From positions 37,864 to 101,863 of the forward strand of contig CAZSUN010000003.1 in assembly GCA_964610045.1 (NCBI GenBank): a DNA stretch of 64,000 nucleotides, in the 5' to 3' direction. This document shows, piece after piece, positions 1 to 8,988 of this stretch. The number at the start of each line of letters is the position of its first letter. Within the stretch, counting starts at the first letter, position 1. The position numbers and the translations under genes were made by a program. The notes beneath the pieces are model-generated. The model searched no databases. It was not told where the DNA came from and saw only the letters and a program-made list of their open reading frames with translations. This DNA comes from JACCYX01 sp964610045 (GTDB lineage Bacteria; Chloroflexota; Chloroflexia; Thermomicrobiales; UBA6265).

Positions 1-13
1 GCGAGGTGACCCG

Positions 14-1324
14 ATGAGCCGGTCCACGCACTCTGCGCCATTCAGCAACCGCGTGCACTACGCCTGGGTGATGGCGGCGATGACCTTCATCGTCCTGATC
101 GGGGCGTCGGGCTTCCGCTCGGCGCCGGGCGTGTTGATCGTGCCGCTGCAGGAAGCATTCGGCTGGGACCGGGCTCAAATCTCACTGGCGGTCTCGATCA
201 ACCTGATCCTGTTCGGATTCATGGGTCCGTTCGCCGCGGCGATGATGAACCAATTCGGCATCCGCCAGGTGCTGACCGGCGCCCTGCTGACGGTCGCGAC
301 CGGGGCCTTCCTGACGATCTTCATGACCGAGCCATGGCACCTCTACCTGCTCTGGGGTGTCACGGTCGGGCTCGGCACCGGCTCGATGGCGACCGTTCTT
401 GCGGCGACCGTCGCCAACCGCTGGTTCGTGCAGCGGCGCGGGCTGGTGATGGGGGCACTGACAGCTGCCAGCGCTACCGGCCAACTGGCGTTCCTGCCGT
501 TCATCGCCTGGCTGGCCTCGAATCACGGCTGGAAGTCGGTCTCGATCGCGATTTCGGCGGCGACGCTGGCAGTGATCCCGCTGGTACTGGTCTTCGCGCG
601 CAACGGCCCGGAGGATGTCGGCCTGCTCCGCTACGGCGCGACCGGCGACGAGCCGCCGCCTCCCATCCGGCAGAACCCGATCGCGGCTGCCTTCGGCGCG
701 CTCCGGCTGGCGGTCGGGACACGCAACTTCTGGCTGCTGGCCGGGAGCTTTTTCATCTGCGGGGCGACGACGAACGGCCTGATCGGCACCCATTTCATCC
801 CGGCCGGCATGGACCACGGCATGACCGAAGTGGCGGCGGCCAGCCTGCTGGCGCTGATCGGCGTGTTCGACATCATCGGGACGATCGCCTCCGGCTGGCT
901 GACCGACCGGTTCGACCCGCGCCGGCTGCTGTTCGCCTATTACGGGCTGCGCGGGCTCTCGCTGATCCTGCTGCCGTGGGTGTTCGACCTGCCGAACTTC
1001 GCGATGGTGGCGTTCATCGTCTTCTACGGGCTGGACTGGGTAGCGACGGTGCCGCCAACAGTTTCGCTGGCCACCAGCTCGTTCGGGCTCGGTTCGGCGG
1101 CGCTGGTCTACGGCTGGGTGTTCGCGGCGCACCAGTTGGGGGCGGCAAGCGCGGCATGGATTGCGGGGGCGCTGCGCACCGACCAGGGCGACTACTTCCT
1201 GGCATTCACCGGCGCGGGTTACCTGAGCCTGGTCGCGGCCGGACTGGTGCTCGGCATCGGCCGCGGCCCGGCGCGCCGCGTGGTCGCGCCAACTCCGGTG
1301 CTGTCACCGGTCGGGTCGGACTGA
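14..1324 (+). CDS. MFS transporter
   Basis: This is a 436-residue Major Facilitator Superfamily permease that moves a small solute across the inner membrane by secondary transport; the substrate cannot be read from sequence. About twelve hydrophobic segments run along the protein, with the usual polar central loop near residues 200-225 (ending in a proline run, GDEPPPP). The layout resembles oxalate/formate-antiporter-like and monocarboxylate-type MFS proteins. The ATG follows a GAGGTG ribosome site. An upstream frame may end at the TGA at bases 7-9, so the gene could be the last of an operon that starts outside the window. The protein is full length for the family. Confidence 0.9.
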   Translation: MSRSTHSAPFSNRVHYAWVMAAMTFIVLIGASGFRSAPGVLIVPLQEAFGWDRAQISLAVSINLILFGFMGPFAAAMMNQFGIRQVLTGALLTVATGAFLTIFMTEPWHLYLLWGVTVGLGTGSMATVLAATVANRWFVQRRGLVMGALTAASATGQLAFLPFIAWLASNHGWKSVSIAISAATLAVIPLVLVFARNGPEDVGLLRYGATGDEPPPPIRQNPIAAAFGALRLAVGTRNFWLLAGSFFICGATTNGLIGTHFIPAGMDHGMTEVAAASLLALIGVFDIIGTIASGWLTDRFDPRRLLFAYYGLRGLSLILLPWVFDLPNFAMVAFIVFYGLDWVATVPPTVSLATSSFGLGSAALVYGWVFAAHQLGAASAAWIAGALRTDQGDYFLAFTGAGYLSLVAAGLVLGIGRGPARRVVAPTPVLSPVGSD

Positions 1325-1330
1325 ACGACA

Positions 1331-1516
1331 CTACGCGCCATTCGTCCCCTGACGCAGCCGTTCCGTGACCCACACACGCACGAGGGTGAACGGGCCAACA
1401 CCGATTGCACGCGCACGGCGGTTCAGTTCCGAGCGATCCTCCTGATCGAGGCGGATCGTGAGACGCTCGGCCAGTCCATCGCCCAGTGTTACTTCAACCG
1501 AATGACTGGTCGTCAA
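1331..1516 (-). CDS. Small ribbon-helix-helix (CopG-like) protein
   Basis: A 61-residue protein starting at TTG. The middle reads LTIRLDQEDRSELNRRARA, a beta strand followed by an amphipathic helix, and it ends with a second helix (FTLVRVWVTERLRQG). This is the pattern of ribbon-helix-helix DNA-binding proteins such as CopG-type antitoxins. No toxin gene is adjacent. It converges with the MFS gene (6-bp gap) and is divergent from the epimerase-like gene, whose start at 1591 leaves a 74-bp shared promoter space. The family assignment rests on pattern only. It could be an orphan antitoxin or a local regulator. Confidence 0.5.
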   Translation of the reverse strand: MTTSHSVEVTLGDGLAERLTIRLDQEDRSELNRRARAIGVGPFTLVRVWVTERLRQGTNGA

Positions 1517-1590
1517 CGCGAGGCTCGGATACGATGCCGGTCGGCCAACGCCGCCCTTCCACGACGAACCCGTACCTGGAGACTGCCACC

Positions 1591-2604
1591 GTGACTGCCG
1601 CCATCTACCGCCCGCAACGCAACTGGGGCGCCCGCATCCACGATTACACGGTGCAGGGCCTGCGCCTCGTCATCATCGAGAACGAAGTCCTCCGCCTGGG
1701 CGTGCTCGCCGGCAAGGGGGCCGACCTGGTCGAGATGAACTACAAGCCCCGCGACATCGACCTCATCTGGCTGGCGCCCGCCGGCATCCGGAACGCGGTC
1801 CAGCACGCGGTCACGCATCCGGAGACGCGCGGCGCCTTCGAGGAAATCTACGTCGGCGGCTGGCAGACGATGTTCCCGAATCCCGGACTGCTGCTTGACG
1901 ACGACATCCCCCACCGATTCCACGGCGATGTGCACACGCTGCCGTGGGACGTCACCATCGTCGAGGACTCGCCCGAGGTGTGCGAGGTCACCTTCTCGAT
2001 CCGGGCCCACACCAGCCCGTGCCGGGTCGAGAAGACGATCCGCCTGGAGGCCGGGAATCCGGGGTTCCGCCTGGCCGAGCGAGTTGTCAACGACGGCCCA
2101 TTCCCCACCGCGTTTCATTGGGGGCAGCACATAACTTTCGGGCAGCCGTTCGTGGGTCCAGGCAGCAGGATCGCCCTGCCCGACGGCATCACGGTGCACG
2201 CCTTTCCCGGCGCCAACGACGGAGTGCGCCGGGTCGGTGCCGCAGGCACGTTCCCGTGGCCAATCGCACCCGAAAACGGACTTGACCTGCGAGTCCTGCC
2301 CGAACGCGGCACGGTCAGTGAGATGCTGTTCCTGACCGGTTTCACCCCTGACGACACCTGGTACGAGGTGTCCCGCGAGGATGGCCACCCGACATGCCGG
2401 GTCAGTTGGGACAGCGCGAACATGCCGATCCTCTGGTTCTGGCAGGAGTTCGGGAACCAGAGCGTCTACCCGTGGTTCGGCCGGGTCTACACCGTGGGGC
2501 TGGAGATGACGAGCGTGCTGCCAGGGTCGGACACCACGCCGCCCATCACTCTCGATGCAGGTGCGGAACGGTCGACCTGGATCGACCTGACCGTGCGGGA
2601 CTGA
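1591..2604 (+). CDS. Aldose 1-epimerase-like protein (galactose mutarotase fold)
   Basis: A 337-residue protein resembling the aldose-1-epimerase/DUF4432 group, which bind sugars in a beta-sandwich. Typical segments are the N-terminal VIIENEVLRLGVLAGKGADL (seat of the first strands), GGWQTMFPNPG near residue 90, FHWGQHITFGQPF near 175 carrying the conserved histidine, and a late VYTVGLEM strand. The open frame extends upstream to 1486, but GTG at 1591 is preferred: similarity begins there, a GGAG lies about 10 bases upstream, and it avoids overlap with the divergent small gene. Substrate unknown. Confidence 0.75.
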   Translation: MTAAIYRPQRNWGARIHDYTVQGLRLVIIENEVLRLGVLAGKGADLVEMNYKPRDIDLIWLAPAGIRNAVQHAVTHPETRGAFEEIYVGGWQTMFPNPGLLLDDDIPHRFHGDVHTLPWDVTIVEDSPEVCEVTFSIRAHTSPCRVEKTIRLEAGNPGFRLAERVVNDGPFPTAFHWGQHITFGQPFVGPGSRIALPDGITVHAFPGANDGVRRVGAAGTFPWPIAPENGLDLRVLPERGTVSEMLFLTGFTPDDTWYEVSREDGHPTCRVSWDSANMPILWFWQEFGNQSVYPWFGRVYTVGLEMTSVLPGSDTTPPITLDAGAERSTWIDLTVRD

Positions 2605-2688
2605 CGGCATCACCGGCTGACACCCAATCCGCCACCACCACACATCAACCCGGTCGGGCCGGAAAGCCAATGGGCAACCCGGATTCGC

Positions 2689-4569
2689 TCAGGCGGAAAC
2701 CTGCTCGCGGGCTGGTGCGTCGCCCCGGAAGAGGCGAATCCGGATCCAGCGTTGGCGGTGCCGCTCGTCGGACAGTTGTCGTTCGCGGGCGCGCAGCAGG
2801 TCGGGCAAGGCTACCAGCCCGAGCAGGTGACCGGGATCGTTCCGGTCCACCACCGGGAAGCTGGTCAGACCCGTTTCCGCCATCCTCGCCGCCACGTCGC
2901 GCAGCGTCTCGGCCGGATAGGCGAGCGTCGGCGTCACCCACATCTGCGTTTGCAGGGGCCGCGCGGCGGCCCGGAATTCCGGATCCTGCAGGCGGGCCTG
3001 CAACTCGCGGCGGGTCACCACCGAAATCAGGGTCCCGGCGACGTCGAGCACCGGGTACAGGTGCTGCCCGCGGACCTGGTCGGACCCGCTGGCGATGGCT
3101 TCGAGCGCATCCGGCGAGAGGTCGCTGGGGAGTGCGACGATCCGCGTTCGCATCACCTCCTGCACCGAGAGCACCTCCAGCGGATCGACTCCGTATTCAC
3201 GGGTGATGTGGAAGCCACGGCGGCTGACCTTCTCGGTCAGGATCGAGCGCGGCATGGCCAGCACGGTCATGCCGTAGGCCACGACCGCCGCGACCAGCAG
3301 CGGCAGCAACATACCGACATCCTGGGTCAACTCGATGGTGAACAGGATGGCCGTAAACGGCACCCGCATCGTGCCGCCAAGCACGGCGGTCATGCCGACG
3401 ATGGCCCAGAACCCCGGCCCCTGGTCGGGAAAGATGTGCCCTTCGAGCGCGCCGAGCGCGGCTCCCATCATCAGCATCGGCGCGAGCACGCCACCAGACG
3501 TCCCCGCTCCCAGGGGGATCGCCCAGATCACGGACTTCACCAGCAGCACGCCGATGATGATCCGCATCGGGGCCTCGCCCGTGAGGAGTTGGGCGATCAC
3601 GTCATAGCCGACACCGAGCGCTTCCGGGAAGATCAGGCCGCCGATGCCGATCGCAATCCCGCCGATGGCGGGCCACCACATCCAATGGATCGGCAGGCGC
3701 AGAAAGGCATCCTCGGCGGCGTAGACCATCCGGGTGATGATCAGGGCCAGCAATCCGCCCGCCAAACCGGCAAGAATGCAGAAGAAGAGCAGGCTGGCGT
3801 CGAAATCGACGTGGTGGGCGGGGACAGGGAAGATCGGTCCGTCGCCGAGCATGGGCCGCCGAAACGTGGCGGCCACCACCGATGCAACCGCCACCGGGAC
3901 CAGGCTGCGCGGCTTGAATTCGAACAGCAGCAGTTCCACCGAGAGGGCGAGGGCGGCGATCGGCGCCGAGAACACGGCCGACATGCCGGCAGCGGCGCCC
4001 GCCACCATCAGGGTCTTGCGCTCCGAACTCGTGAAGTGAAAGAACTGGGCGATGAGGGAACCGGCCGCGCCGCCCGTCATGATGATTGGCCCCTCGGCGC
4101 CGAACGGTCCGCCGGAACCGATCGAGATCGCCGACGACACCGGCTTGAGGATGGCGACGCGGGCGCTGAGCCGGCTGCCGTTGATCATGATCGCTTCGAG
4201 CGCTTCGGGGATGCCGTGTCCGCGGATCCGTTCCGATCCGAACCGAGCCATCAAGCCGAGGATGAGGCCACCGATCACGGGCACCAGCACGGCCATCCAG
4301 CCGAGGGTGTTGTTGGCTGGCGACGTGTTGGCGAACGACAGTTCCTGATAATAGAACAGGTTGGTGAAGAAGGCGATCATCTTGAGCAGGACCCAGGCCA
4401 GCACCGCTCCGGCTGCCCCGACCGGCACGGCGAGCCCAGCCAGGACCAGCACGCGGGTTGTGGTCGTGAAATCGCGCAGGTGATGGGGCAACGGCACGCG
4501 AACGGACGAGTCGTCGTCCGCGATGATGGGCGCGTCAGGAGCAGGCAAGGCAGAAACGGCGTGGTCCAC
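2689..4569 (-). CDS. ClC-family chloride channel/antiporter with CBS pair
   Basis: A 626-residue ClC protein. The N-terminal 450 residues carry the membrane domain, with the selectivity motifs GSGGPFGAEGP (the Glu in GAEGP is the gating glutamate of ClC exchangers) and GTSGGVLAPMLMMGA. The C-terminal 160 residues form two CBS domains (starting near VQEVMRTRIV and LQTQMWVTPTLAY) that usually sense adenine nucleotides. Retention of the gating Glu suggests Cl-/H+ exchange rather than a pure channel, though this cannot be decided here. Start is GTG with a GGAG about 10 bases upstream. It lies 51 bp downstream of the MarR gene on the same strand and may be cotranscribed with it. Confidence 0.92.
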   Translation of the reverse strand: MDHAVSALPAPDAPIIADDDSSVRVPLPHHLRDFTTTTRVLVLAGLAVPVGAAGAVLAWVLLKMIAFFTNLFYYQELSFANTSPANNTLGWMAVLVPVIGGLILGLMARFGSERIRGHGIPEALEAIMINGSRLSARVAILKPVSSAISIGSGGPFGAEGPIIMTGGAAGSLIAQFFHFTSSERKTLMVAGAAAGMSAVFSAPIAALALSVELLLFEFKPRSLVPVAVASVVAATFRRPMLGDGPIFPVPAHHVDFDASLLFFCILAGLAGGLLALIITRMVYAAEDAFLRLPIHWMWWPAIGGIAIGIGGLIFPEALGVGYDVIAQLLTGEAPMRIIIGVLLVKSVIWAIPLGAGTSGGVLAPMLMMGAALGALEGHIFPDQGPGFWAIVGMTAVLGGTMRVPFTAILFTIELTQDVGMLLPLLVAAVVAYGMTVLAMPRSILTEKVSRRGFHITREYGVDPLEVLSVQEVMRTRIVALPSDLSPDALEAIASGSDQVRGQHLYPVLDVAGTLISVVTRRELQARLQDPEFRAAARPLQTQMWVTPTLAYPAETLRDVAARMAETGLTSFPVVDRNDPGHLLGLVALPDLLRARERQLSDERHRQRWIRIRLFRGDAPAREQVSA

Positions 4570-4620
4570 AGGTGGGAAACTCCGGCGATTGCTGCCCTCG
4601 CCTGCCGTTCCCTTGCGGCG

Positions 4621-5046
4621 TCAGGCGCCGTCGTTGCCGGCGTCGATGATGCGCTGGAGGATCCGGATCAGTTCGGGGGCGGCGTTGAGCAATTCTCGGC
4701 GATGAGCGTCGGACAGTTCCCGCAAGGCATCGACACCGTCCGCAGTCAGCGACACGAACACCTGGCGGCGATCAGCCTGCCCCTGGGTTCGCTGCACCAA
4801 TCCACGCGCCTCGGCCCGGGCCACCAGCTCGACAGCGCTGTGATGCTGGATCTGGAGCCGTTCGGCCACCGCCCCAACCGTGAGGCTGCCTTCGGCGGCA
4901 GCCTTCACCGCCAGCAGCAACTGGTGCTGTTGCGGCTCGAGGTCGGCAGCACGGGCAGCATCGTCGCTGAAGCGCTGGAACCGCCGGATCTGGAATCGAA
5001 ACTCGGCAAGCGCTTCATACAGCGCCGGTGAGAGGTCGTCACTCAT
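4621..5046 (-). CDS. MarR-family transcriptional regulator
   Basis: A winged-helix regulator of 141 residues, starting MSDDLSPALYEAL. The core LTVGAVAERLQIQHHSAVELVARAE is the helix-turn-helix, followed by the wing region RTQGQADRRQVFVSLTADG with the usual D-x-R basic pair. MarR proteins bind palindromes as dimers and are often released by small phenolic or other ligands. A perfect palindrome lies directly upstream (5059-5077), which suggests autoregulation. An ATG four codons upstream (5058) is possible but would abut the palindrome. The ClC gene follows on the same strand and the methyltransferase gene is divergent; both could be targets. Confidence 0.88.
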   Translation of the reverse strand: MSDDLSPALYEALAEFRFQIRRFQRFSDDAARAADLEPQQHQLLLAVKAAAEGSLTVGAVAERLQIQHHSAVELVARAEARGLVQRTQGQADRRQVFVSLTADGVDALRELSDAHRRELLNAAPELIRILQRIIDAGNDGA

Positions 5047-5058
5047 CACTGCTCTCAT

Positions 5059-5077
5059 TATATCGCCTCACGATATA
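5059..5077. promoter_or_regulatory. Palindromic operator, probable MarR binding site
   Basis: TATATCG-CCTCA-CGATATA is a perfect 7-bp inverted repeat with a 5-bp spacer, AT-rich against a GC-rich background, placed immediately upstream of the marR start. Its size and position fit a MarR dimer site. Binding is inferred. Confidence 0.65.
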
Positions 5078-5169
5078 TGCCCGCCACCCCGATCGAACTG
5101 ACCGGCATGTCCCAAGATTCTCGCCTACCCGCGTCGCTGGTTGCCGCCTCGGAGGCACCCGGCTCCTCG

Positions 5170-5175
5170 TACACT
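5170..5175 (+). promoter_or_regulatory. Putative -10 element (TACACT)
   Basis: TACACT followed by TG lies 58 bases upstream of the methyltransferase ATG. The same TA-C/T-A-C/A-T form recurs upstream of several other genes in the window. No convincing -35 was seen. Confidence 0.35.
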
Positions 5176-5232
5176 TGCCGTACGAGCGGTCCGCCCCACT
5201 TCATCACGACACAACCCCGGGAGCAGTGCCCA

Positions 5233-6009
5233 ATGTCTACAGACAACCTCCCCGAACACGTCCAGCGCAACCGCGTCGAGTGGGATACCTGGGCTACCGG
5301 CTACGCCGAATGGGCGCCACGCGCCTGGTCCCAGGAGCACATCACCTGGGGGACGTTCTCCATCCCGGAATCGGGTACCCACGCCCTCCCGGAATCCGTG
5401 GCAGGCATGGATGCAATCGAGCTTGGCTGCGGCACCGGCTACGTCTCGGCCTGGCTGGCACGGCTCGGAGCCAAACCGGTTGGGATCGACAACTCGCCGA
5501 AACAACTGGAAACCGCCCGCGCGATGCAGGAACGGTTCGGCATCGAGTTTCCCCTGCTGCTGGGGAATGCGGAGGATGTCCCATTTCCGGATGCCAGCTT
5601 CGATCTCGCGATCAGCGAGTACGGCGCCTCGATCTGGTGCGACCCCTACCGTTGGATCCCCGAGGCCTCGCGCCTGTTGCGACCGGGCGGCCTCCTCGTG
5701 TTCCTGTGCAACGGGGTGCTCGTTCCCCTCTGCTCCGCCCCGGATTCCCTGGCCGAAGACGAGATCAGCACATGCCTCGAACGACCGCTGTTCGGCATGC
5801 ACCGGTTCGAGTGGACGGACGACACCTCCGTCGAGTTCCACCTTCCGCACGGCGAGATGATCCGTCTCCTGCGGTCGAGCGGATTCGAGATCGAGCAGTT
5901 GATCGAGCTGCAACCGGCAGAAGACGCGGTCGCCACGGTCCACTCCGTTGCCCTTGAATGGGCGAGGCAGTGGCCTTCCGAGGAGATCTGGGTCGCCCGC
6001 AAACGGTGA
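5233..6009 (+). CDS. SAM-dependent methyltransferase (class I)
   Basis: A 258-residue class I methyltransferase. Motif I is AIELGCGTGYVSAWLARLG (SAM-binding glycine loop), the acidic residue after strand 2 is in VGIDNSPKQ, motif II/III is GNAEDVPFPDASFDLAISEYG, and LLRPGGLLVFL is the post-motif strand. The family methylates small molecules or unknown acceptors; the substrate is not predictable. ATG at 5233 is chosen because GGGAG lies about 10 bases upstream and similarity begins nearby; the frame is open back to 5077 but without family features. It is divergent from marR, so the palindrome between them could also influence it. Confidence 0.85.
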   Translation: MSTDNLPEHVQRNRVEWDTWATGYAEWAPRAWSQEHITWGTFSIPESGTHALPESVAGMDAIELGCGTGYVSAWLARLGAKPVGIDNSPKQLETARAMQERFGIEFPLLLGNAEDVPFPDASFDLAISEYGASIWCDPYRWIPEASRLLRPGGLLVFLCNGVLVPLCSAPDSLAEDEISTCLERPLFGMHRFEWTDDTSVEFHLPHGEMIRLLRSSGFEIEQLIELQPAEDAVATVHSVALEWARQWPSEEIWVARKR

Positions 6010-6351
6010 TATCGACTCCGGGGATGCATGGTGGATTCCCGCCGTGGGGCGGATGTTGCGTGGTCTGCTGTTGATGTGGGGATTGCGCAGGATGACCAGG
6101 ACAAGACCCTATCGGCAATTTCACCTATTTGCGGGTGCCGGAATTGCCGGGTGGGGAGCTGCACGGCACGATGAGGGTGTCACCACCTGAAGGATCACAC
6201 CCAACGATGCGTGTGACGAATTGTGCGGGTGGTGTGTGTGGAGTTCGACCACATCCGGGAGCATGCTGACAGCGTCGTCAGTCGCTCCCGGGTCCAGTCG
6301 CCTCCGTCCCACCTCGCAGGCCAACCGCCTGCCATCCCGGAAGGATGTCCC
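6010..6351. other. Intergenic region without a recognised gene
   Basis: 342 bp between the methyltransferase and the small membrane protein. It contains the sequence GGCACGATGAGGGTGTCA at 6165-6182, which recurs at 17 of 18 positions upstream of another small gene at 39219. No coding pattern was seen. Confidence 0.4.
6165..6182 (+). promoter_or_regulatory. 18-bp motif shared with 39167-39184
   Basis: GGCACGATGAGGGTGTCA differs from the copy at 39167-39184 at one base. Both lie upstream of small same-strand genes, here 169 bases before the start. Function unknown; could be a regulator site or part of a promoter. Confidence 0.3.
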
Positions 6352-6564
6352 ATGGAAGCCCTCATCATCCTGATCGCGCTCGTTGTCCTCGCCATCCTCG
6401 CCATGCGGTTCGGCCACGATTCCCGGCCGGGAATCCAGAGCCACGACGCCATCCTCAGCGACATCGGGTACCGGATCGATCCGGCCGACATGCCGGAAGA
6501 GCCGGTCTCGCGACCAGCCATGAGCGCGACCCCTTCCCGGCGGCTGGCCGACGCCCACCGCTGA
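6352..6564 (+). CDS. Small single-pass membrane protein, unknown function
   Basis: A 70-residue protein: a hydrophobic N-terminal helix (ALIILIALVVLAILAM, residues about 3-18) followed by a polar tail rich in Asp, Pro and Arg. A strong GGAAGGA ribosome site lies 7 bases before the ATG, and a stem-loop terminator follows at 6589, so this is probably a real transcribed unit despite its size. No family recognised. Confidence 0.6.
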   Translation: MEALIILIALVVLAILAMRFGHDSRPGIQSHDAILSDIGYRIDPADMPEEPVSRPAMSATPSRRLADAHR

Positions 6565-6588
6565 TCTTCCCCTTCTCTCCAACCAAAC

Positions 6589-6620
6589 AGCCCGGCGCAT
6601 CGAGTTCGATGCGCCGGGCT
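6589..6620. terminator. Bidirectional stem-loop terminator
   Basis: A perfect 15-bp inverted repeat (AGCCCGGCGCATCGA / TCGATGCGCCGGGCT) with a 2-base loop separates two convergent genes, the small membrane protein and the MMPL exporter. A short T-rich stretch follows on each strand. Placement and strength fit a shared intrinsic terminator. Confidence 0.8.
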
Positions 6621-6654
6621 GTTGTGATTCATGATTCATGCGTTGGGATACCGG

Positions 6655-8988
6655 TTACTCGCCGGCAGCGCCGGCTGGTGGCGGGGTCATGACCGGTGCG
6701 GGTGACTCGTGGATCGTCGTCACCGGGGCACCCTCCACCCGCAGGTCGGGCAACCAGCGCAGCCACTTCGGCATGTACCAGTTGCGGTCGCCCAGCAGCG
6801 CCATGGCGGACGGCACCAGAATCGAGCGGACAATCGTCGCGTCGAGCAGGACCGCGATGCCGAGGCCGAAGCCCATCTGCTGCAGCATCACCAGGCGTCC
6901 GGAAGCGAATCCACCGAACACCGCGACCATGATCAGTGCCGCGCCGGTGATGATCTTCGCCGTCGAGTGCAGGCCCACCGCCACCGATTCGCGGTTGCGA
7001 CCGGTGAGGTCGTAATGCTCGCGGATGCGGCTGAGCAGGAAGACGTGGTAGTCCATGCTGAGACCGAAGAGCACGCAGAAGAGGAAGACCGGGATCCACG
7101 CCTCGATCGTCGGTGTCTGCTGGAAGCCGAAGAACTCGTTGCCGACACCCTTCTGGAACACCAGCACCAGCAGACCGTAGGCCGCACCGACCGAGAGCAG
7201 GTTCATCAGGATCGCCTTGGCCGAGACCACCACCGAGCGGAAGGCCAGAAGCAGGAGGATGAAGCTCAGACCGAGCACGAAGGCGATCACGATCGGCTCG
7301 TAGGTGTCGGCGAGGTTGAAGAAGTCGAGGTTGAAGGCGGTTTCACCGGTGACGTAGACCTCGACGCCGGTACCCTCGAAGGCAGCCGGCACGACCGTCT
7401 CGCGCAGCCGTTCGATTTCGGCGTACGCCTCCGGATCATTGGTCGGCAGGGTCAGGGTCGCTTCGAGCACGGCCACATCGCCCGATTCGCTCCAGCGCAC
7501 CGTGTCAGCCGAGACCGGCAGGAAGGCCTGCTCTTCGCCATCCGCGGTGGTCACGGTTTGGGCGGCCAGGGCTTCTGTCAGGTTGGCGATGCCCTGCTCG
7601 GCGTCGGCGGGATCGCCAACGATCGCGAACTGGACCGGCGCCAGCCGCCCGGCAGAGAACTCTTCGTCGAGGATTTCGAACGCCTGGCGGGCTTCGCTGT
7701 CGTCCGGCATCGACTCGACCCCGGCGAACCCGGTGTGGATATCGAGGTACGGGATCGCCGCCAGCAGCAGGAGGCCAACCGCAGCCACTACGCCAATCAC
7801 GGGGCGAGCCATCACAACCTTCGTGATGCGTCCCCAGAACCCAGAGTACACCGTGGCCACATCGTAGGCGGGTTCTCCGGCGTGGGCCTTCGCGTATTCG
7901 TCGTAGTTGCGCTTCCGCGGCCAGTCGATGCGGTCACCAAGAAGATGCAGCACAGCCGGGATCAGGGTCAGGGTCGCGGTCACCGCAACGATCACCACCA
8001 CGATCGCGCCGGTGGCGAGCGCCCGGAAGATCGAGGCCGGCATCAGGAACATGCCGAGCAGGGCCAGCACCACGGTCCCGCCGGAGAAGGCCACGGCCTG
8101 GCTGGCAGTGCTACCGGCGACCGCGATCGCATCGTCCTTGCTGCGGCCATGACGCCGCTCCTCACGGTAGCGCTCGACCACGAACAGGGCGTAGTCGATG
8201 CCGACCGCGAGGCCGATCATCGTGATCATGCTGGTGACGAAGAACGAGAGGTCGAAGAACTGGCCGATGATGGCGGTGAGACCCATCGCGATCGTGATCG
8301 AGACGATCGCCAGGATAATCGGGATACCGGCGGCTACCAGGGCGCCGAACACGAAGATCAGGATCACAATCGCGGCGGCAATGCCGATCGACTCGCCCTG
8401 GGCGATGTCTTCCTCGGAGATCGCGTTGTTCTCTTCCCCGATGCTGACATAGCCAACCGTCATCACCTGGAAGCCATCGGCGCTCAGCTCATCGATATCG
8501 GCGACGTAATCCGGCGCGTTCACCATCGCGTCATCGAGGGTGCCGGCGAGTGTCACCGGGATCAGCGTGGTCATCCGGTCGGCGGACACCAGGCCTTCGG
8601 CCATCGCCGCGGTGTCCGGGTTGGCACTGAGTTCGTAGTAGTTGACGACGGTTTCGGGAACGGTCACGCCAGTCATGCCGCGAAGCGTGTCGGTGACGCG
8701 CTGCACCTCGGCCTGGAAGGCGGGATCGTCGACGGTCAGCGAACCGGACCGCACGACGACGGTCTCATCGGTCGGGTTGTTATCGACCAGTCCTGCATCC
8801 TCGAGGATCTGCGATCCTGTTTGCGATTCCGGGTTGTTGGTGAACGTGAACTCGGTCGTGGTCTTGAGACCCAACGAGCCCATGATTCCGATGGCGAGGA
8901 TGAGCGCCAGCACCCAGCCGCCGATCGTCCACCAGGGGCGGCGAGAGGCGGCGCGGGCGAGCCCTCCGGGAGAAAGCGAACGAATCAT
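6655..8988 (-). CDS. MMPL-family RND transporter
   Basis: A 777-residue exporter of the MMPL branch of the RND superfamily. It has one TM helix near residue 25, a periplasmic loop, a block of about five TM helices (GIAAAIVILIFVFGALVAAGI onward) with VGIDYALFVVERYREERR, a second extracytoplasmic loop and a second TM block with LFGLSMDYHVFLLSRIREHYD. The two GxD-Y repeats are the proton-relay signature of the family. It exports lipids or other hydrophobic compounds; the substrate is unknown. ATG at 8988 is preferred over the long upstream frame because GGAAGG precedes it and hydrophobic similarity starts there. A second MMPL protein lies at 41473. Confidence 0.92.
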   Translation of the reverse strand: MIRSLSPGGLARAASRRPWWTIGGWVLALILAIGIMGSLGLKTTTEFTFTNNPESQTGSQILEDAGLVDNNPTDETVVVRSGSLTVDDPAFQAEVQRVTDTLRGMTGVTVPETVVNYYELSANPDTAAMAEGLVSADRMTTLIPVTLAGTLDDAMVNAPDYVADIDELSADGFQVMTVGYVSIGEENNAISEEDIAQGESIGIAAAIVILIFVFGALVAAGIPIILAIVSITIAMGLTAIIGQFFDLSFFVTSMITMIGLAVGIDYALFVVERYREERRHGRSKDDAIAVAGSTASQAVAFSGGTVVLALLGMFLMPASIFRALATGAIVVVIVAVTATLTLIPAVLHLLGDRIDWPRKRNYDEYAKAHAGEPAYDVATVYSGFWGRITKVVMARPVIGVVAAVGLLLLAAIPYLDIHTGFAGVESMPDDSEARQAFEILDEEFSAGRLAPVQFAIVGDPADAEQGIANLTEALAAQTVTTADGEEQAFLPVSADTVRWSESGDVAVLEATLTLPTNDPEAYAEIERLRETVVPAAFEGTGVEVYVTGETAFNLDFFNLADTYEPIVIAFVLGLSFILLLLAFRSVVVSAKAILMNLLSVGAAYGLLVLVFQKGVGNEFFGFQQTPTIEAWIPVFLFCVLFGLSMDYHVFLLSRIREHYDLTGRNRESVAVGLHSTAKIITGAALIMVAVFGGFASGRLVMLQQMGFGLGIAVLLDATIVRSILVPSAMALLGDRNWYMPKWLRWLPDLRVEGAPVTTIHESPAPVMTPPPAGAAGE

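Noticed and set aside
2752..5031. Long plus-strand open frame opposite the ClC and marR genes
   Set aside because: Low-complexity Arg/His/Gln-rich translation typical of the antisense of GC-rich genes; the minus strand carries clear ClC and MarR motifs.
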